43,696 nucleotides of DNA from Ereboglobus sp. (GCA_029974595.1 JARKRC010000071.1:1-43696), one strand, 5' to 3'. Counted from the first letter of the stretch, positions 16,731 to 26,833 are shown. The notes: generated from the letters alone by a model not told the origin. Program-made: numbers and translations.

Positions 16731-17372
16731 ATGACGACAATTTTCTCTGTCATCGCAGCCGTTGACGGCATGCGCATCATCAAGGAAGCAGGCCTGCTCG
16801 CCTACCCGCTCGGCCTCTGCTCGGTCGCCGCCATCTTCATCATTTGCGAACGCAGCTTTGCCCTGCGCGAATCCGCCACGATTCCCATCGACCTGGCCGA
16901 CTCCGTCCTCTCCGGCGAAACCATTGTCTCCGGCACCCGCTCCGCGCTTGGCCGCATCGTCGGCTTCGTCGAACGTCACCCCGGCGACATGGAAGGCGCC
17001 AAAGCCTACGCCCGCCTCGAAGTCATGAAAATGGAACGCGGCATCAGTTACCTCGACGTCATCTACACCGCCGCGCCTCTCATCGGCCTCATCGGCACCG
17101 TGTCCGGCCTGCTCACCGCCTTCTCCAAGGTCGATCCCGACACCAAGATGCCCGACCCCGTGCAATTCACCGAAAGCGTCGGTTACGCGCTCTCCGCCAC
17201 CCTCATCGGCCTCGTCGTGGCCGTCATCGCGCTCCTCGGCAACGGCTATCTCCAGCGCCGCATCGACGCCCAGGCGGCGAAGCTCGACGTGCTCCTCGAA
17301 CGCGTGCTCCAGCACCGCAAAGGCATCCCCGGCGGCAACGCCGGCGAAACCGCGACCCCCAAGGCTTTCTGA
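16731..17372 (+). CDS. MotA/TolQ/ExbB proton channel family protein (second copy)
   Basis: The 213-residue inner-membrane protein has predicted helices at about residues 22-39, 112-132 and 151-173. The conserved blocks are AAPLIGLIGTVSGLLTAF in the second helix and GYALSATLIGLVVAVIAL in the third. It is clearly diverged from the copy at 4953 and lacks that protein's longer cytoplasmic loop. It is translationally close to an ExbD partner, with only two bases between stop and start, so the two form one operon. The ExbB/ExbD class energises TonB-dependent uptake, but no TonB gene is next to it. Confidence 0.92.
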   Translation: MTTIFSVIAAVDGMRIIKEAGLLAYPLGLCSVAAIFIICERSFALRESATIPIDLADSVLSGETIVSGTRSALGRIVGFVERHPGDMEGAKAYARLEVMKMERGISYLDVIYTAAPLIGLIGTVSGLLTAFSKVDPDTKMPDPVQFTESVGYALSATLIGLVVAVIALLGNGYLQRRIDAQAAKLDVLLERVLQHRKGIPGGNAGETATPKAF

Positions 17373-17374
17373 CC

Positions 17375-17782
17375 ATGAGCGCAATGAGTCTCCGCGCAAG
17401 ACGCCGACGGCGGCCCGAACTGCCGCTGGTGCCCCTGATCGACGTGCTCGTCATGCTCGTGCTCTTCGCGTTTGTGACGATGCGTTTCGCCAACACCCAA
17501 ACGCTCAACCTCACCCTCCCGAAAGTTGACACGGCCGGCAAAAACCAATTCAGCGCCCAGGGCGTCGCCATCGTGATCGAGAAAAACGGCGCCATTCTCT
17601 TCAACGGCAAATCCGCCACCGAGGAACAACTCGCCGCGCTCCTCCAGGAGGTGAAAAACATCAGCCGCGACATCCCCGTGCTGATCAGCGCCGATGAAAA
17701 CACGCCCCTCAAGACGCTCGCCTTTGTGATGGATACCTGCCGCAAGACCGGCCTGAACAAGTTCAGCCTGCAATCGCGATAA
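17375..17782 (+). CDS. ExbD/TolR family biopolymer transport protein (second copy)
   Basis: The 135-residue protein has an arginine-rich cytoplasmic start, one membrane helix (about residues 18-37) with the conserved aspartate D23 in LVPLIDVLVMLVLF, and a periplasmic domain ending TGLNKFSLQSR. I chose the ATG at 17375 because it follows the exbB stop by two bases, the usual coupling; a second ATG three codons later is also possible. It works with the channel protein encoded just upstream. Convergent with the LacI-type gene downstream. Confidence 0.9.
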   Translation: MSAMSLRARRRRRPELPLVPLIDVLVMLVLFAFVTMRFANTQTLNLTLPKVDTAGKNQFSAQGVAIVIEKNGAILFNGKSATEEQLAALLQEVKNISRDIPVLISADENTPLKTLAFVMDTCRKTGLNKFSLQSR

Positions 17783-17864
17783 ACGAATTTTGCGGAGGCA
17801 GAGTTGGTCGGGGAAGCGCACGCGTCCCGCCGAGCCCCGGCATGGACAGCTTGCCCGTGTCAGG

Positions 17865-18085
17865 AAGTGTGAAAGGTGAAATGTGAAGGGTGAAAATCCG
17901 AACACGCCCACGACTCGGGTGGCACGGGTCGCTCAACCCTTCCCGCGCATTGTTTTTTGCGCCTCTTGTGCCTTTTTGCGGCTATTTTATCGGTTCGTAA
18001 TTCTCTGCGTCTCCGCGTGAGCTTCAAAGGCGCGCCCCGCTCTCTCTTTTCACTCTTCACTTTTTCCACTTCACTTTTCTTTCCT
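17865..18085. repeat. Intergenic inverted-repeat cassette overlapping the end of the LacI-type gene
   Basis: The left arm (about 17865-17897) is made of GTGAAAGGTGAAATGTGAAG-type units. The right arm (about 18045-18085) is its approximate complement (CTTTTCACTCTTCACTTTTT and onward). The payload contains GGTGGCACGGGT, related to the fmt insert, and at 17954-17982 a 29-bp element that recurs with one mismatch at 40296-40324. The right arm enters the 3' end of the LacI-type gene and supplies its stop codon. Two bases of context before it (17815-17826) carry AGCGCACGCGTC, shared with 43524-43535. Confidence 0.65.
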
Positions 18086-19108
18086 TGTCGTTTCACCCTG
18101 ATTCCAATGACCGAGCATGGTATGCGTGATGGGATGGGCGGGCACTCCTTTTTCATTGCGCCCGATCTGGCTGATCAACTGATCCGCCGCAACCGCGCCG
18201 ATCGTTTCGCCATCCTGAATGATGCCGCTCAAGCGGTCGCCCGCGCCGGGCACCAGCAGCCCGACCATGCCGATGTCGCCGGGCACGGATCTGCCCGACT
18301 CGCGCACGATGGATTCCAGTTTGCCCAGCACCGGACCGACGATCACGTCGGGCTTTTCGTGCTCAAGCCAGCCGAGCACTGCATCGCGGGTCCATTCGCT
18401 GACGATGAGCGGCTTGGGCGGCCGTTTTACGCAATTATGCTTTTGCCAGAACAAATACGCCGCTTCCCAGCGGTGCTCAAGCCGCTCGGTTGTTTCCATG
18501 CGCACCGCAAAGCCCGGCCTTCGGTAGCCCAGCCTCGCGCACTGCTCCAACGCCAGGAGCATCCCCTGATAATAATCGGTCGAAACGCGGTGAAACTGCC
18601 TCGTGGACGGAGTGAGCCCGAGCACCACGACGGAAAATGGCGACCACGATATGTCCACCGTGATGCGCGTGCTCGGTATCGGAGCGAGAAGCAGCCCGGG
18701 GATGCCCCTGGCGAAGAGCATTTTCCCGAAGCGCTGGTTGCTCATGCCATCCTGGTAAAGCCAGAAGTGCTCCAGTTTGTAATTGCGCTCGGTCGCGCGG
18801 GCGAGGGCGCCGGCAAACATCTGCTGGAAAATGGGCGAAGGATGCTGCCGCCATCCGTTCGCGGTTGGGAAAGCGGTTACAAACGCGAGCGTAAGGTGGC
18901 TCGCCGGGTTGGCATTGCGGCGGCGGGCCTGCATGAGCGCGGCGACAAGCGGATTGAGCCGGTAGCGGAGTTCGCCGCATACCCGCAGCACATGCTCGCG
19001 CGTAGCCGCGGACACGTCCGGCTTGTTGGCCAGGCATTTTGAAACAGTGGCGACCGAGACGCGGGCGACCCGCGCCACATCGCGCATAGTGTTCGGGGTG
19101 TCAGGCAT
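18071..19108 (-). CDS. LacI family transcriptional regulator
   Basis: The 345-residue protein begins with a LacI-type helix-turn-helix (about residues 8-27, MRDVARVARVSVATVSKCLA) and hinge region (VSAATREHVLRVCGELRY). A periplasmic-binding-protein-like sensor domain fills the rest (about 65-330, with FSVVVLGLTPSTRQFHRVSTD in two parts FSVVVLGLTPS and FHRVSTDYYQG). The ATG at 19108 is chosen because it puts the HTH at the N-terminus. It is divergent from the sialidase-like gene at 19443 and has two adjacent perfect dyads upstream at 19163-19186, so autoregulation and control of the neighbour are likely. Its last codons lie inside an intergenic repeat arm. Confidence 0.92.
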   Translation of the reverse strand: MPDTPNTMRDVARVARVSVATVSKCLANKPDVSAATREHVLRVCGELRYRLNPLVAALMQARRRNANPASHLTLAFVTAFPTANGWRQHPSPIFQQMFAGALARATERNYKLEHFWLYQDGMSNQRFGKMLFARGIPGLLLAPIPSTRITVDISWSPFSVVVLGLTPSTRQFHRVSTDYYQGMLLALEQCARLGYRRPGFAVRMETTERLEHRWEAAYLFWQKHNCVKRPPKPLIVSEWTRDAVLGWLEHEKPDVIVGPVLGKLESIVRESGRSVPGDIGMVGLLVPGAGDRLSGIIQDGETIGAVAADQLISQIGRNEKGVPAHPITHTMLGHWNQGETTRKEK

Positions 19109-19162
19109 GAGACGGCGGAAAACGAATGGAACGAAAAAGGGCTCTAAAACGAAAAAGGTCAA

Positions 19163-19186
19163 CGTTACTTAACGATTTTCGAAAAT
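19163..19186. promoter_or_regulatory. Two back-to-back dyads, candidate LacI-type operators
   Basis: CGTTA-CT-TAACG (19163-19174) is directly followed by ATTTTCGAAAAT (19175-19186). Each is a perfect 12-bp inverted repeat, and the second has the central CG common in LacI-family operators. They lie 55-78 bp upstream of the LacI-type start within the 334-bp divergent gap. The rest of that gap shows no gene. Confidence 0.45.
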
Positions 19187-19442
19187 GGGCGCTTTCATCA
19201 CGCATCCCGCGGCCCAGAGTGGCTGTATTCGCCCCTCCCCCCGTTCCTCATCTTTCTTTTGCAACCATCATCCTGCCAAACTCTCGCCCCATGAGCAATC
19301 GCCCTGAAAAATCCTCTGATCCTTTTCTTTTTCCGGCGGCGTCTTTGTGCCTTGCGCGCGCGGCCATGTTTTATCCGAAGCCGCTTCAAGTCCGGGACTG
19401 ATTGCCGATTTCCACCGATAACAAAACCAATACAACCAAACC

Positions 19443-20747
19443 ATGCACACACACCACACCTCCCCCGCCACGGCGCTTGGAAAAACCGCGCGCCTGCTCG
19501 CCGCTTTGGCCTGTCTGCTTTTTGTCCCCGCCGCGGCATCCGCCCAGCAACCCGCGGCGCCTGCCGCGGAGAAAGCCCCGAATTTCAGCATCGACGAACT
19601 GCGCAAGATCGCCGACCTCGCACTGGCGCCGCCGGTCATCAACACCTCTCCCCTGCCGCGCTACGACATGTCCACGCAGGACTATGTGATGACGCTCACG
19701 ACGGAGCGCACGCCGAAGGGGCGCATCTGGGCGGCGTGGATTGGCGGCGAGGACGGCCCGAAAGCCTTCCTCCTGGGGGCGAGCAGCGACGACAACGGCG
19801 AAACATGGACCAAGCCGCGCCTCGTCATTGACGGACACTCGCCGGATCTGCCCCTCCCGCGCTCCGTCATCATCGGCAATTTCTGGACTGATCCGCTGGG
19901 GCGCCTCTGGCTGTTTTTCGACCAGACGATGAACCATTTCGATGGACGCGGCGGACTGTGGGCGACCATTTGCGAAAATCCCGACGACGACAACCCGGCC
20001 TGGTCGCAACCCAAACGCATTTGGCACGGCTCGATGTTGAACAAGCCCACCGTGCTCTCGTCGGGCGAATGGCTGCTGCCCTCCTACCTGTTGCAACGCA
20101 CCGGCTACGGCCCTTACAAGGCGAACGTCTTCCCCGAGCTCGATCCGCAGCGCGGCGTGAACCTGCTTGCGTCCTCCGACCAGGGAAAAACATGGCGGCT
20201 GCGCGGCATCCGCTCGTTCCCCAATCCCGACTGGCTGGAAGCCATGATCGTGGAAAAAAAGAACGGTCAACTCTGGATGATGGCGCGGACGAAAAAAGGC
20301 ATCATGGAAAGTTATTCCACCGACAAAGGCGCCACGTGGAGCGAGCCCTCGGAAACCGCCGCCAACATACAAAACATCAATGCCCGCTTTTTCTTCCGCC
20401 GCCTCGCATCGGGCCGCCTGCTGCTCGTGAAAAACGGAAGTGAACTGCACGTCAACGGCGGACGTTTCCAACTCAGCGCATGGCTGTCCGACGACGACGG
20501 CGCCACATGGAAAGGCGGCTTGCTCATCGAGGATCGCACCGAAAAGAAAACCACCTACCCCGACGGCTTCCAAGCGCCCGACGGCACGATCTACATCTCC
20601 TACGACTACAATCGCGGCCCCGGACAAATCCTCATGGGCCGGTTCACCGAGGCCGACATCCTCGCCGGGAAATTGGTCAGCCCGAATTCAAAATTAAAAA
20701 TGCTCATCACCCAGCCCGGAAAAAAGAAAGTGCGGGCGAAGAAATAA
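19443..20747 (+). CDS. Secreted exo-alpha-sialidase-like (BNR repeat) protein
   Basis: The 434-residue protein has a signal peptide (about residues 1-34, ending AAASAQ) and a sialidase-type propeller. Four Asp boxes are visible: SDDNGETW, SSDQGKTW, STDKGATW and SDDDGATW. Early blocks PLPRSVIIGNFW and GRLWLFFDQ fit the family of sialidase-like proteins that often act on plant or host glycans. It is divergent from the LacI-type regulator, which probably controls it. The last about 14 residues are lysine-rich and come from an AATTCAAAATTAAAAATG stretch like the AT-rich intergenic repeats, so the native C-terminus may have been replaced. Substrate is unknown. Confidence 0.78.
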   Translation: MHTHHTSPATALGKTARLLAALACLLFVPAAASAQQPAAPAAEKAPNFSIDELRKIADLALAPPVINTSPLPRYDMSTQDYVMTLTTERTPKGRIWAAWIGGEDGPKAFLLGASSDDNGETWTKPRLVIDGHSPDLPLPRSVIIGNFWTDPLGRLWLFFDQTMNHFDGRGGLWATICENPDDDNPAWSQPKRIWHGSMLNKPTVLSSGEWLLPSYLLQRTGYGPYKANVFPELDPQRGVNLLASSDQGKTWRLRGIRSFPNPDWLEAMIVEKKNGQLWMMARTKKGIMESYSTDKGATWSEPSETAANIQNINARFFFRRLASGRLLLVKNGSELHVNGGRFQLSAWLSDDDGATWKGGLLIEDRTEKKTTYPDGFQAPDGTIYISYDYNRGPGQILMGRFTEADILAGKLVSPNSKLKMLITQPGKKKVRAKK

Positions 20748-20907
20748 AACCCGTCCGGGCGGCCCGCCCACGCACGACGCACTCCCAAAAAAAACGTCAG
20801 CGGAACCTCGCCGGCACAATAGCGGCGTTGGATGGAACGGACGTGCTCTTCGCCGGCCCGGCCTGCCTGTCGTTTGACATACGATGAACCGGCGCCTTTT
20901 TTTCTTT

Positions 20908-20983
20908 TGGTGGACCCGATCAGATTCGAACTGACGACCTCCTCAATGCCATTGAGGCGCTCTGCCAACTGAGCTACGAGCCC
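20908..20983 (-). tRNA. tRNA-Ala (anticodon GGC), CCA encoded
   Basis: The minus strand folds into a full cloverleaf. The acceptor stem is GGGCTCG with CGGGTCC and contains the G3-U70 wobble pair that marks alanine tRNAs. The anticodon stem is CCTCA/TGAGG with loop ATGGCAT, giving anticodon GGC. The T arm carries GTTCGAATC. The 3' CCA is encoded at 20908-20910. Confidence 0.97.
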
Positions 20984-21001
20984 GTAACCAAAGAGGGCGT
21001 G

Positions 21002-21029
21002 AGAATCGAAGTTTCATGATCAAATGCAA
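21002..21029 (-). promoter_or_regulatory. Candidate promoter of tRNA-Ala
   Basis: On the minus strand TTGCAT (21024-21029) and GATTCT (21002-21007) are separated by 16 bp, a weak sigma-70-like pair. Transcription would start about 10 bp before the mature tRNA. Matches to consensus are partial. Confidence 0.25.
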
Positions 21030-21155
21030 GGACTTTTTGCCGGATTTTTTTGCGCCCCGCTCTCGGTGCAATAAACACGCCTCAAAAAAACACCCGTTCA
21101 ATTTGCCTTTTTCTTGTAACGTGTCGAACCTCGCTCATATCCATTATCTTTCCCG

Positions 21156-22793
<1,638 letters not shown>

Positions 22794-22836
22794 GCGCGGA
22801 TTACAGCACAAAAAGAAACACTTAACACAAAATAGA

Positions 22837-22880
22837 AAAACCGCTTGCCCTCCAATATGTTGGGCTGGCGGTTTTCCCTT
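22837..22880 (+). terminator. Hairpin terminator after pyrG
   Basis: AAAACCGC (22837-22844) pairs with GCGGTTTT (22868-22875), and inside it GCCC (22847-22850) pairs with GGGC (22862-22865). The stem ends in a T-rich tract (TTTTCCCTTTTT). It begins 44 bp after the pyrG stop, and the following 200 bp before the acetyltransferase start hold no other feature. Confidence 0.55.
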
Positions 22881-23093
22881 TTTATGCGACGCGATTGCCC
22901 TAAAAGGCCGTCTCCGCGCGCCGCATTTTTCAACATCTTCCAAAATTACCCGAGATATCGGCTTGGCGAGATTTTGCCCCGCGATAGAGTGCCCGCCTTT
23001 CAGTTCTACTTTCATCGCAACCAGCCACGACAAACAACCTGTTTCGCAGTCATCAGCCGGCACGTCTCGCGGGAGCGTCCCCCGGCGCCACGC

Positions 23094-23648
23094 ATGAGCA
23101 CGACCATCCTTTCCCATTCACGAGAGAAAAAAAACGGCATCAAACCCGCCATCGCAGTCTCTTTCCTGTCCAACGCGCGCCGCCTCCAGACCGTCGTCCG
23201 CATCATCCAGGAAAACACCAACACCAACTACATCACCCACTCCGAAGTCATCGAGCACCGGGCCGAGCACACACGCCGCTGGGCGCACTTCCGCCATTCG
23301 CTTCTTGCCGACGACATCAAATGCGCCATACGCCGCCTGAAAAAACGCGAAGGCGGCGTTCTTGTTGCCACACGGGGCCGCTCCATCCTCGGCGTTGCCG
23401 TCCTGCTTTTCAACAAACGCCAGCATTACGGGGTCATCGAAGACATCGTCGTGAGCGAACGTTATCGCGGCTGCGGCATCGGACACAAACTCATCGCCGC
23501 CGCCATGCATACGATGACCGACGCCAAACTCGAAAACGTGATCCTCGAATCCGGCATCCGTAACGAATCGGCGCACGGCTTCTTCCGCAGTCACGGCTTC
23601 AAAACCGCCGCCGTCATGTTCTTGAAACGCCTCGGCGACAGCGACTGA
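23094..23648 (+). CDS. GNAT family N-acetyltransferase
   Basis: The 184-residue protein carries the acetyl-CoA binding motif of the GNAT fold, VVSERYRGCGIGHKLIAAA, at about residues 119-137, followed by the NESAHGFFRSHGF block. The first 35 residues are a basic extension before a helix with HSEVIEHR. The ATG at 23094 is chosen because upstream codons lie in the hairpin and repeat-like gap after pyrG. The acceptor is unknown. Its last 58 bp overlap the end of ispE, which runs the other way. Confidence 0.82.
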   Translation: MSTTILSHSREKKNGIKPAIAVSFLSNARRLQTVVRIIQENTNTNYITHSEVIEHRAEHTRRWAHFRHSLLADDIKCAIRRLKKREGGVLVATRGRSILGVAVLLFNKRQHYGVIEDIVVSERYRGCGIGHKLIAAAMHTMTDAKLENVILESGIRNESAHGFFRSHGFKTAAVMFLKRLGDSD

Positions 23649-24580
23649 AACTCCGCGCCTCCCTGCCCCAAAATTCGCGCCTCCGTCACGAATGCATCCC
23701 GCCCCCATGCGCTCCGCACAAACGCCGTCATCTCGCGCGCCGCATCCGGCTCTGCGGCATTCTCGCGCAACAACGCAAAACACGCGCTCCCGCTCCCGCT
23801 CATGCCGGCCGCGACGCCAAACTTTTTCCGCAACTGCCCCAGCAGCACCGGCAGCGCCACGAATTTTTCAAACGCAGGCGGCTCCATGTTGTTGAACAGC
23901 AATTCCTCTGCTCCCGCGTCTCCTGCGATCCACGCCGCCAGCCGCGCCTCCGCCTCCGCCGCCGGCAAATAACCCTCTGGCGCGCGCGCCGCCAGCCGCC
24001 GGTAGGCCCACGCGGTATTCACGCTCACATCCGGCTTGAAAATCAAAAGCCGCCGCCCGATCAAACGCCGCGCCGCGCCCGCCGCCAGCCGCTCCACCTG
24101 CTCCCCGCGCCCCCGCATCACGACCGGCGCGCCGTGCAGAAACAAAGCGCAATCCGATCCGATCCGCGCCGCCGCCTCCGCCAGCCGCGCCTCGTCGAGC
24201 GGACGCCCCGCCTCCTCGTTCAACGCCCGCAGCACGCACGCCGCATTGCTGCTCCCGCCGCCAAGCCCCGCGCCCATCGGAATCCGTTTTTCGAGATGAA
24301 ACCGCGCCACTCCCCGCCAGCCGCTTGCGGCGCGAAACGCCTCCGCCGCCTTCAGAACCAGGTTCGCCCCGTCAACCGGCGTCGATGCATCCGTGCACGT
24401 CAGCGCACAATTTTCCATCGCTGCGCCGTCCGCTGTATTTGAAAACTCAATACAAATCGTGTCTCCAAACGAAACCGGCGCGACGACCGAGACCAAATCG
24501 TGAAATCCATCCGGCCTGCGCCCGGTGATTGCGAGGAACAAATTGATTTTGGCCGGGGAAAAAATGGTCGTTTTTTTCAC
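23591..24580 (-). CDS. ispE: 4-diphosphocytidyl-2-C-methyl-D-erythritol kinase
   Basis: IspE phosphorylates CDP-methylerythritol in the MEP isoprenoid pathway. The 329-residue protein has the GHMP-kinase hallmarks: SPAKINLFL near residue 8, the ATP-binding loop PMGAGLGGGSSNAA, the GSDCALFL block with the catalytic aspartate, and MSGSGSACFAL near the C-terminus. The start is a GTG at 24580 (VKKTTIFSPAKINLF); no ATG lies at the right place. About 25 residues after ARIL are encoded antisense to the acetyltransferase end and look like a read-through extension. It is divergent from the DUF1080 gene across about 180 bp. Confidence 0.95.
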   Translation of the reverse strand: MKKTTIFSPAKINLFLAITGRRPDGFHDLVSVVAPVSFGDTICIEFSNTADGAAMENCALTCTDASTPVDGANLVLKAAEAFRAASGWRGVARFHLEKRIPMGAGLGGGSSNAACVLRALNEEAGRPLDEARLAEAAARIGSDCALFLHGAPVVMRGRGEQVERLAAGAARRLIGRRLLIFKPDVSVNTAWAYRRLAARAPEGYLPAAEAEARLAAWIAGDAGAEELLFNNMEPPAFEKFVALPVLLGQLRKKFGVAAGMSGSGSACFALLRENAAEPDAAREMTAFVRSAWGRDAFVTEARILGQGGAEFQSLSPRRFKNMTAAVLKP

Positions 24581-24757
24581 GTTGCCCACATTCAAGCACA
24601 GGATCCCGCCCCCGTTGCAACACCCGGGATTTCGCGTGATTTTTTCTGGAAAGCCATGCGTCATGCTCTGGACATCCGCCGCAATCCCCCTCATGTTTTC
24701 CCACCAGTCTGCATCATCCCCTCTCAAAAACTCTCCGAACCCAGAATAAATCGCCTC

Positions 24758-25486
24758 ATGCATACACCACGATTCCTCACGACCTCCGTGCTCGCGCTAA
24801 CAGTCCTTTTTTCCTCCGCGGCCTGCGGCAAAAAAGACTCCTCCACGATCCATCTCTTCAATGGCAAGGATCTCTCGGGATGGATCATCCACGGCAAGGA
24901 CAATTCGCCCGACTCCGTCAACACCTGGGCCGTGAAAAACGGCGTCATCACCGACACGGGCAAGCCCGCCGGCTACATCCGCACCGACAAACGCTACTCC
25001 AACTACCGCCTCACCGTCGAATGGCGCTGGCTCGAAGCCCCCGTCGATGCCAAAGGAAAAGTCCGCACCCGCAACAGCGGCGTGCTTCTCCACATGCAGG
25101 GCAAGGATGAAGTCTGGCCCAAGTCCATCGAAGCCCAGCTCATGGAAAAAAATGCCGGCGACTTCTTCATCATCGGCGGCGTCGACACCAACGAACACAA
25201 AGCCAGCCGCGCCGCCGCCATCGCCGCCGCGGGCAGCGACGACGCCGCGAAGAAAAAAGCCGAGAACAACCGCCGCCTCCCCAGGAAAAATCCCACCAAT
25301 GAAAAACCCGACGGCGAATGGAACCGCTATGACATCGTCTGCCAGGGCGACACCATCACGCTCACGGTGAACGGCCTCGAACAAAACCGCGTCACCGGCG
25401 TCACCGTGCAGGAAGGCCACATCTGCCTCCAGTCCGAGGGCGCGCCCATCGAGTTCCGCAACGTCACGCTCACCCCTCTCAAATAA
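24758..25486 (+). CDS. DUF1080 (3-keto-disaccharide hydrolase family) lipoprotein
   Basis: The 242-residue protein has a lipoprotein signal with lipobox SAAC (Cys at about residue 23), so it is lipid-anchored in the envelope. The DUF1080 domain is a concanavalin-like jelly roll; landmarks are IHLFNGKDLSGW, NYRLTVEWRW, NSGVLLHMQG, KSIEAQLME and EWNRYDIVCQGDTITLTVNG. Family members cleave 3-keto-glycosides by elimination or hydrolysis, or bind glycans. An Ala-rich insert lies at about 150-170. The ATG at 24758 gives the lipobox; the frame is open further upstream. A Gfo/Idh/MocA gene follows after 21 bp, so the two form an operon. Confidence 0.88.
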   Translation: MHTPRFLTTSVLALTVLFSSAACGKKDSSTIHLFNGKDLSGWIIHGKDNSPDSVNTWAVKNGVITDTGKPAGYIRTDKRYSNYRLTVEWRWLEAPVDAKGKVRTRNSGVLLHMQGKDEVWPKSIEAQLMEKNAGDFFIIGGVDTNEHKASRAAAIAAAGSDDAAKKKAENNRRLPRKNPTNEKPDGEWNRYDIVCQGDTITLTVNGLEQNRVTGVTVQEGHICLQSEGAPIEFRNVTLTPLK

Positions 25487-25507
25487 ATTAAAAAAATCTT
25501 CGACACC

Positions 25508-26833
25508 ATGAATACAAAGCAAGCCTCCGTCACCCTGCCTCAAACCGCGCTCACGCGCCGCTCATTCCTTGGCGCCGCCGCCGCGCTCGGCGCCGTGCCG
25601 CTCCTCTCGCGCCTGCCCGCCGCCGCTTTCGCCGCCGGCTCCGACCGCATCAAGGTCGGCGTCATCGGCACCGGCGGACGCGGCATCGGCGCCATGCGCA
25701 ACTGCCTCGACTCGGATCCCTCCGTGCAAGTCTGGGCGCTCGGCGACATTTTCCCCGACCGCGTTGAAAGCGCCCTCAAAAACTTCACCGAAGGCACCCC
25801 CAAGGCCCGCACGCCCCTGCCGCCGCTGGGCCCCGACCGGCTCGCCGTCACCAAGGAGCGCTGCTTCTCCGGTTTCGACGCCTACAAGCAAGTCATCAAC
25901 TCCGGCGTTGACCTTGTCATTCTCGCCGCGCCCCCGCACTTCCGCCCCCTGCACCTCGAAGCCGCGATCCAGGCGGGAAAACACGTCTTTGCCGAAAAAC
26001 CCGTCGCGGTCGATCCCGCCGGCGTGCGCAAAATCATCTCGATCGGCGAACTCGCCGCGCAGAAAAAACTCGCCATCGTCGCCGGCACGCAGCGCCGCCA
26101 CGCTCCCAACTATATCGAAACCATGAAGCGCATCCACGACGGCGCCATCGGCGAACTCGTCGGCGGCCAGTGTTACTGGCTCCAGCAGGGCCTCTGGCAC
26201 CGCGGACGCCAACCCGAGTGGACTGAAATGGAATACCAGATCCGCAACTGGCTCTACTTCACCTGGCTCAGCGGCGACCACATTGTCGAGCAGCACGTCC
26301 ACAACATCGACGTCATGAACTGGGCCTTCGGCGGCCCCCCGGTCAAGGCCCTCGGCATGGGCGGACGCCAGGCCCGCACCGACCCGAAATACGGCGACGC
26401 CTACGACCACTTCTCCGTCGAGTTCGAGTATGCCAACGGCGCGCGCATCCAGAGCTTCTGCCGCCAGACGCCCAACACCCAGGGCCGCGTTAACGAACGC
26501 ATCGTCGGCACCAAGGGCGTCGCGATGGCCGACGGCAAGATCACCGGCGCGACAAACTGGAAATACGACGAGGACGCGCCGAGCGCCTTAATGCTCGAAC
26601 ACGTTGACCTCATCAAGAGCATCCGCGACGGCGCCCCGCTCAATCACGCCAAGCGCATTGCCGAAAGCACGCTCACCGCGATCCTCGGCCGCACCTCCGC
26701 CTATACCGGCAAGGAAATCAAATTCGAGTGGCTCCTCGAACGCTCGACGCAGGATCTCACACCGGCGAAATACGCCTTCGGCGACGCCCCTCCCGTGCAA
26801 GTTCCGGTCCCCGGCGTGACGCCGCTCGTGTGA
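25508..26833 (+). CDS. Gfo/Idh/MocA family oxidoreductase with Tat signal (second copy)
   Basis: The 441-residue protein has a twin-arginine signal (TRRSFLGAAAALGAVPLL, residues 17-34), the nucleotide-binding loop GVIGTGGRG (51-59), the EKPVAVDP motif, and the C-terminal domain with NWLYFTWLSGDHIVEQHVHN (read as NWLYFTWLSGD and IVEQHVHN). The HIVEQHVHN block is typical of the Tat-exported branch. It probably oxidises or reduces a sugar in the periplasm with tightly bound cofactor. With the DUF1080 lipoprotein just upstream, it fits a keto-glycoside cleavage pair. It differs in domain blocks from the copy at 1089. Confidence 0.92.
   Translation: MNTKQASVTLPQTALTRRSFLGAAAALGAVPLLSRLPAAAFAAGSDRIKVGVIGTGGRGIGAMRNCLDSDPSVQVWALGDIFPDRVESALKNFTEGTPKARTPLPPLGPDRLAVTKERCFSGFDAYKQVINSGVDLVILAAPPHFRPLHLEAAIQAGKHVFAEKPVAVDPAGVRKIISIGELAAQKKLAIVAGTQRRHAPNYIETMKRIHDGAIGELVGGQCYWLQQGLWHRGRQPEWTEMEYQIRNWLYFTWLSGDHIVEQHVHNIDVMNWAFGGPPVKALGMGGRQARTDPKYGDAYDHFSVEFEYANGARIQSFCRQTPNTQGRVNERIVGTKGVAMADGKITGATNWKYDEDAPSALMLEHVDLIKSIRDGAPLNHAKRIAESTLTAILGRTSAYTGKEIKFEWLLERSTQDLTPAKYAFGDAPPVQVPVPGVTPLV

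Noticed and set aside
15281-16783. A 500-codon minus-strand open frame opposite the MFS gene, with MRNAECG-type repeats at its end
   Set aside because: It is the antisense of a well-supported transporter gene in high-GC DNA; the MRNAECG residues come from the heptamer repeat, and the acidic low-complexity translation is typical of antisense frames.
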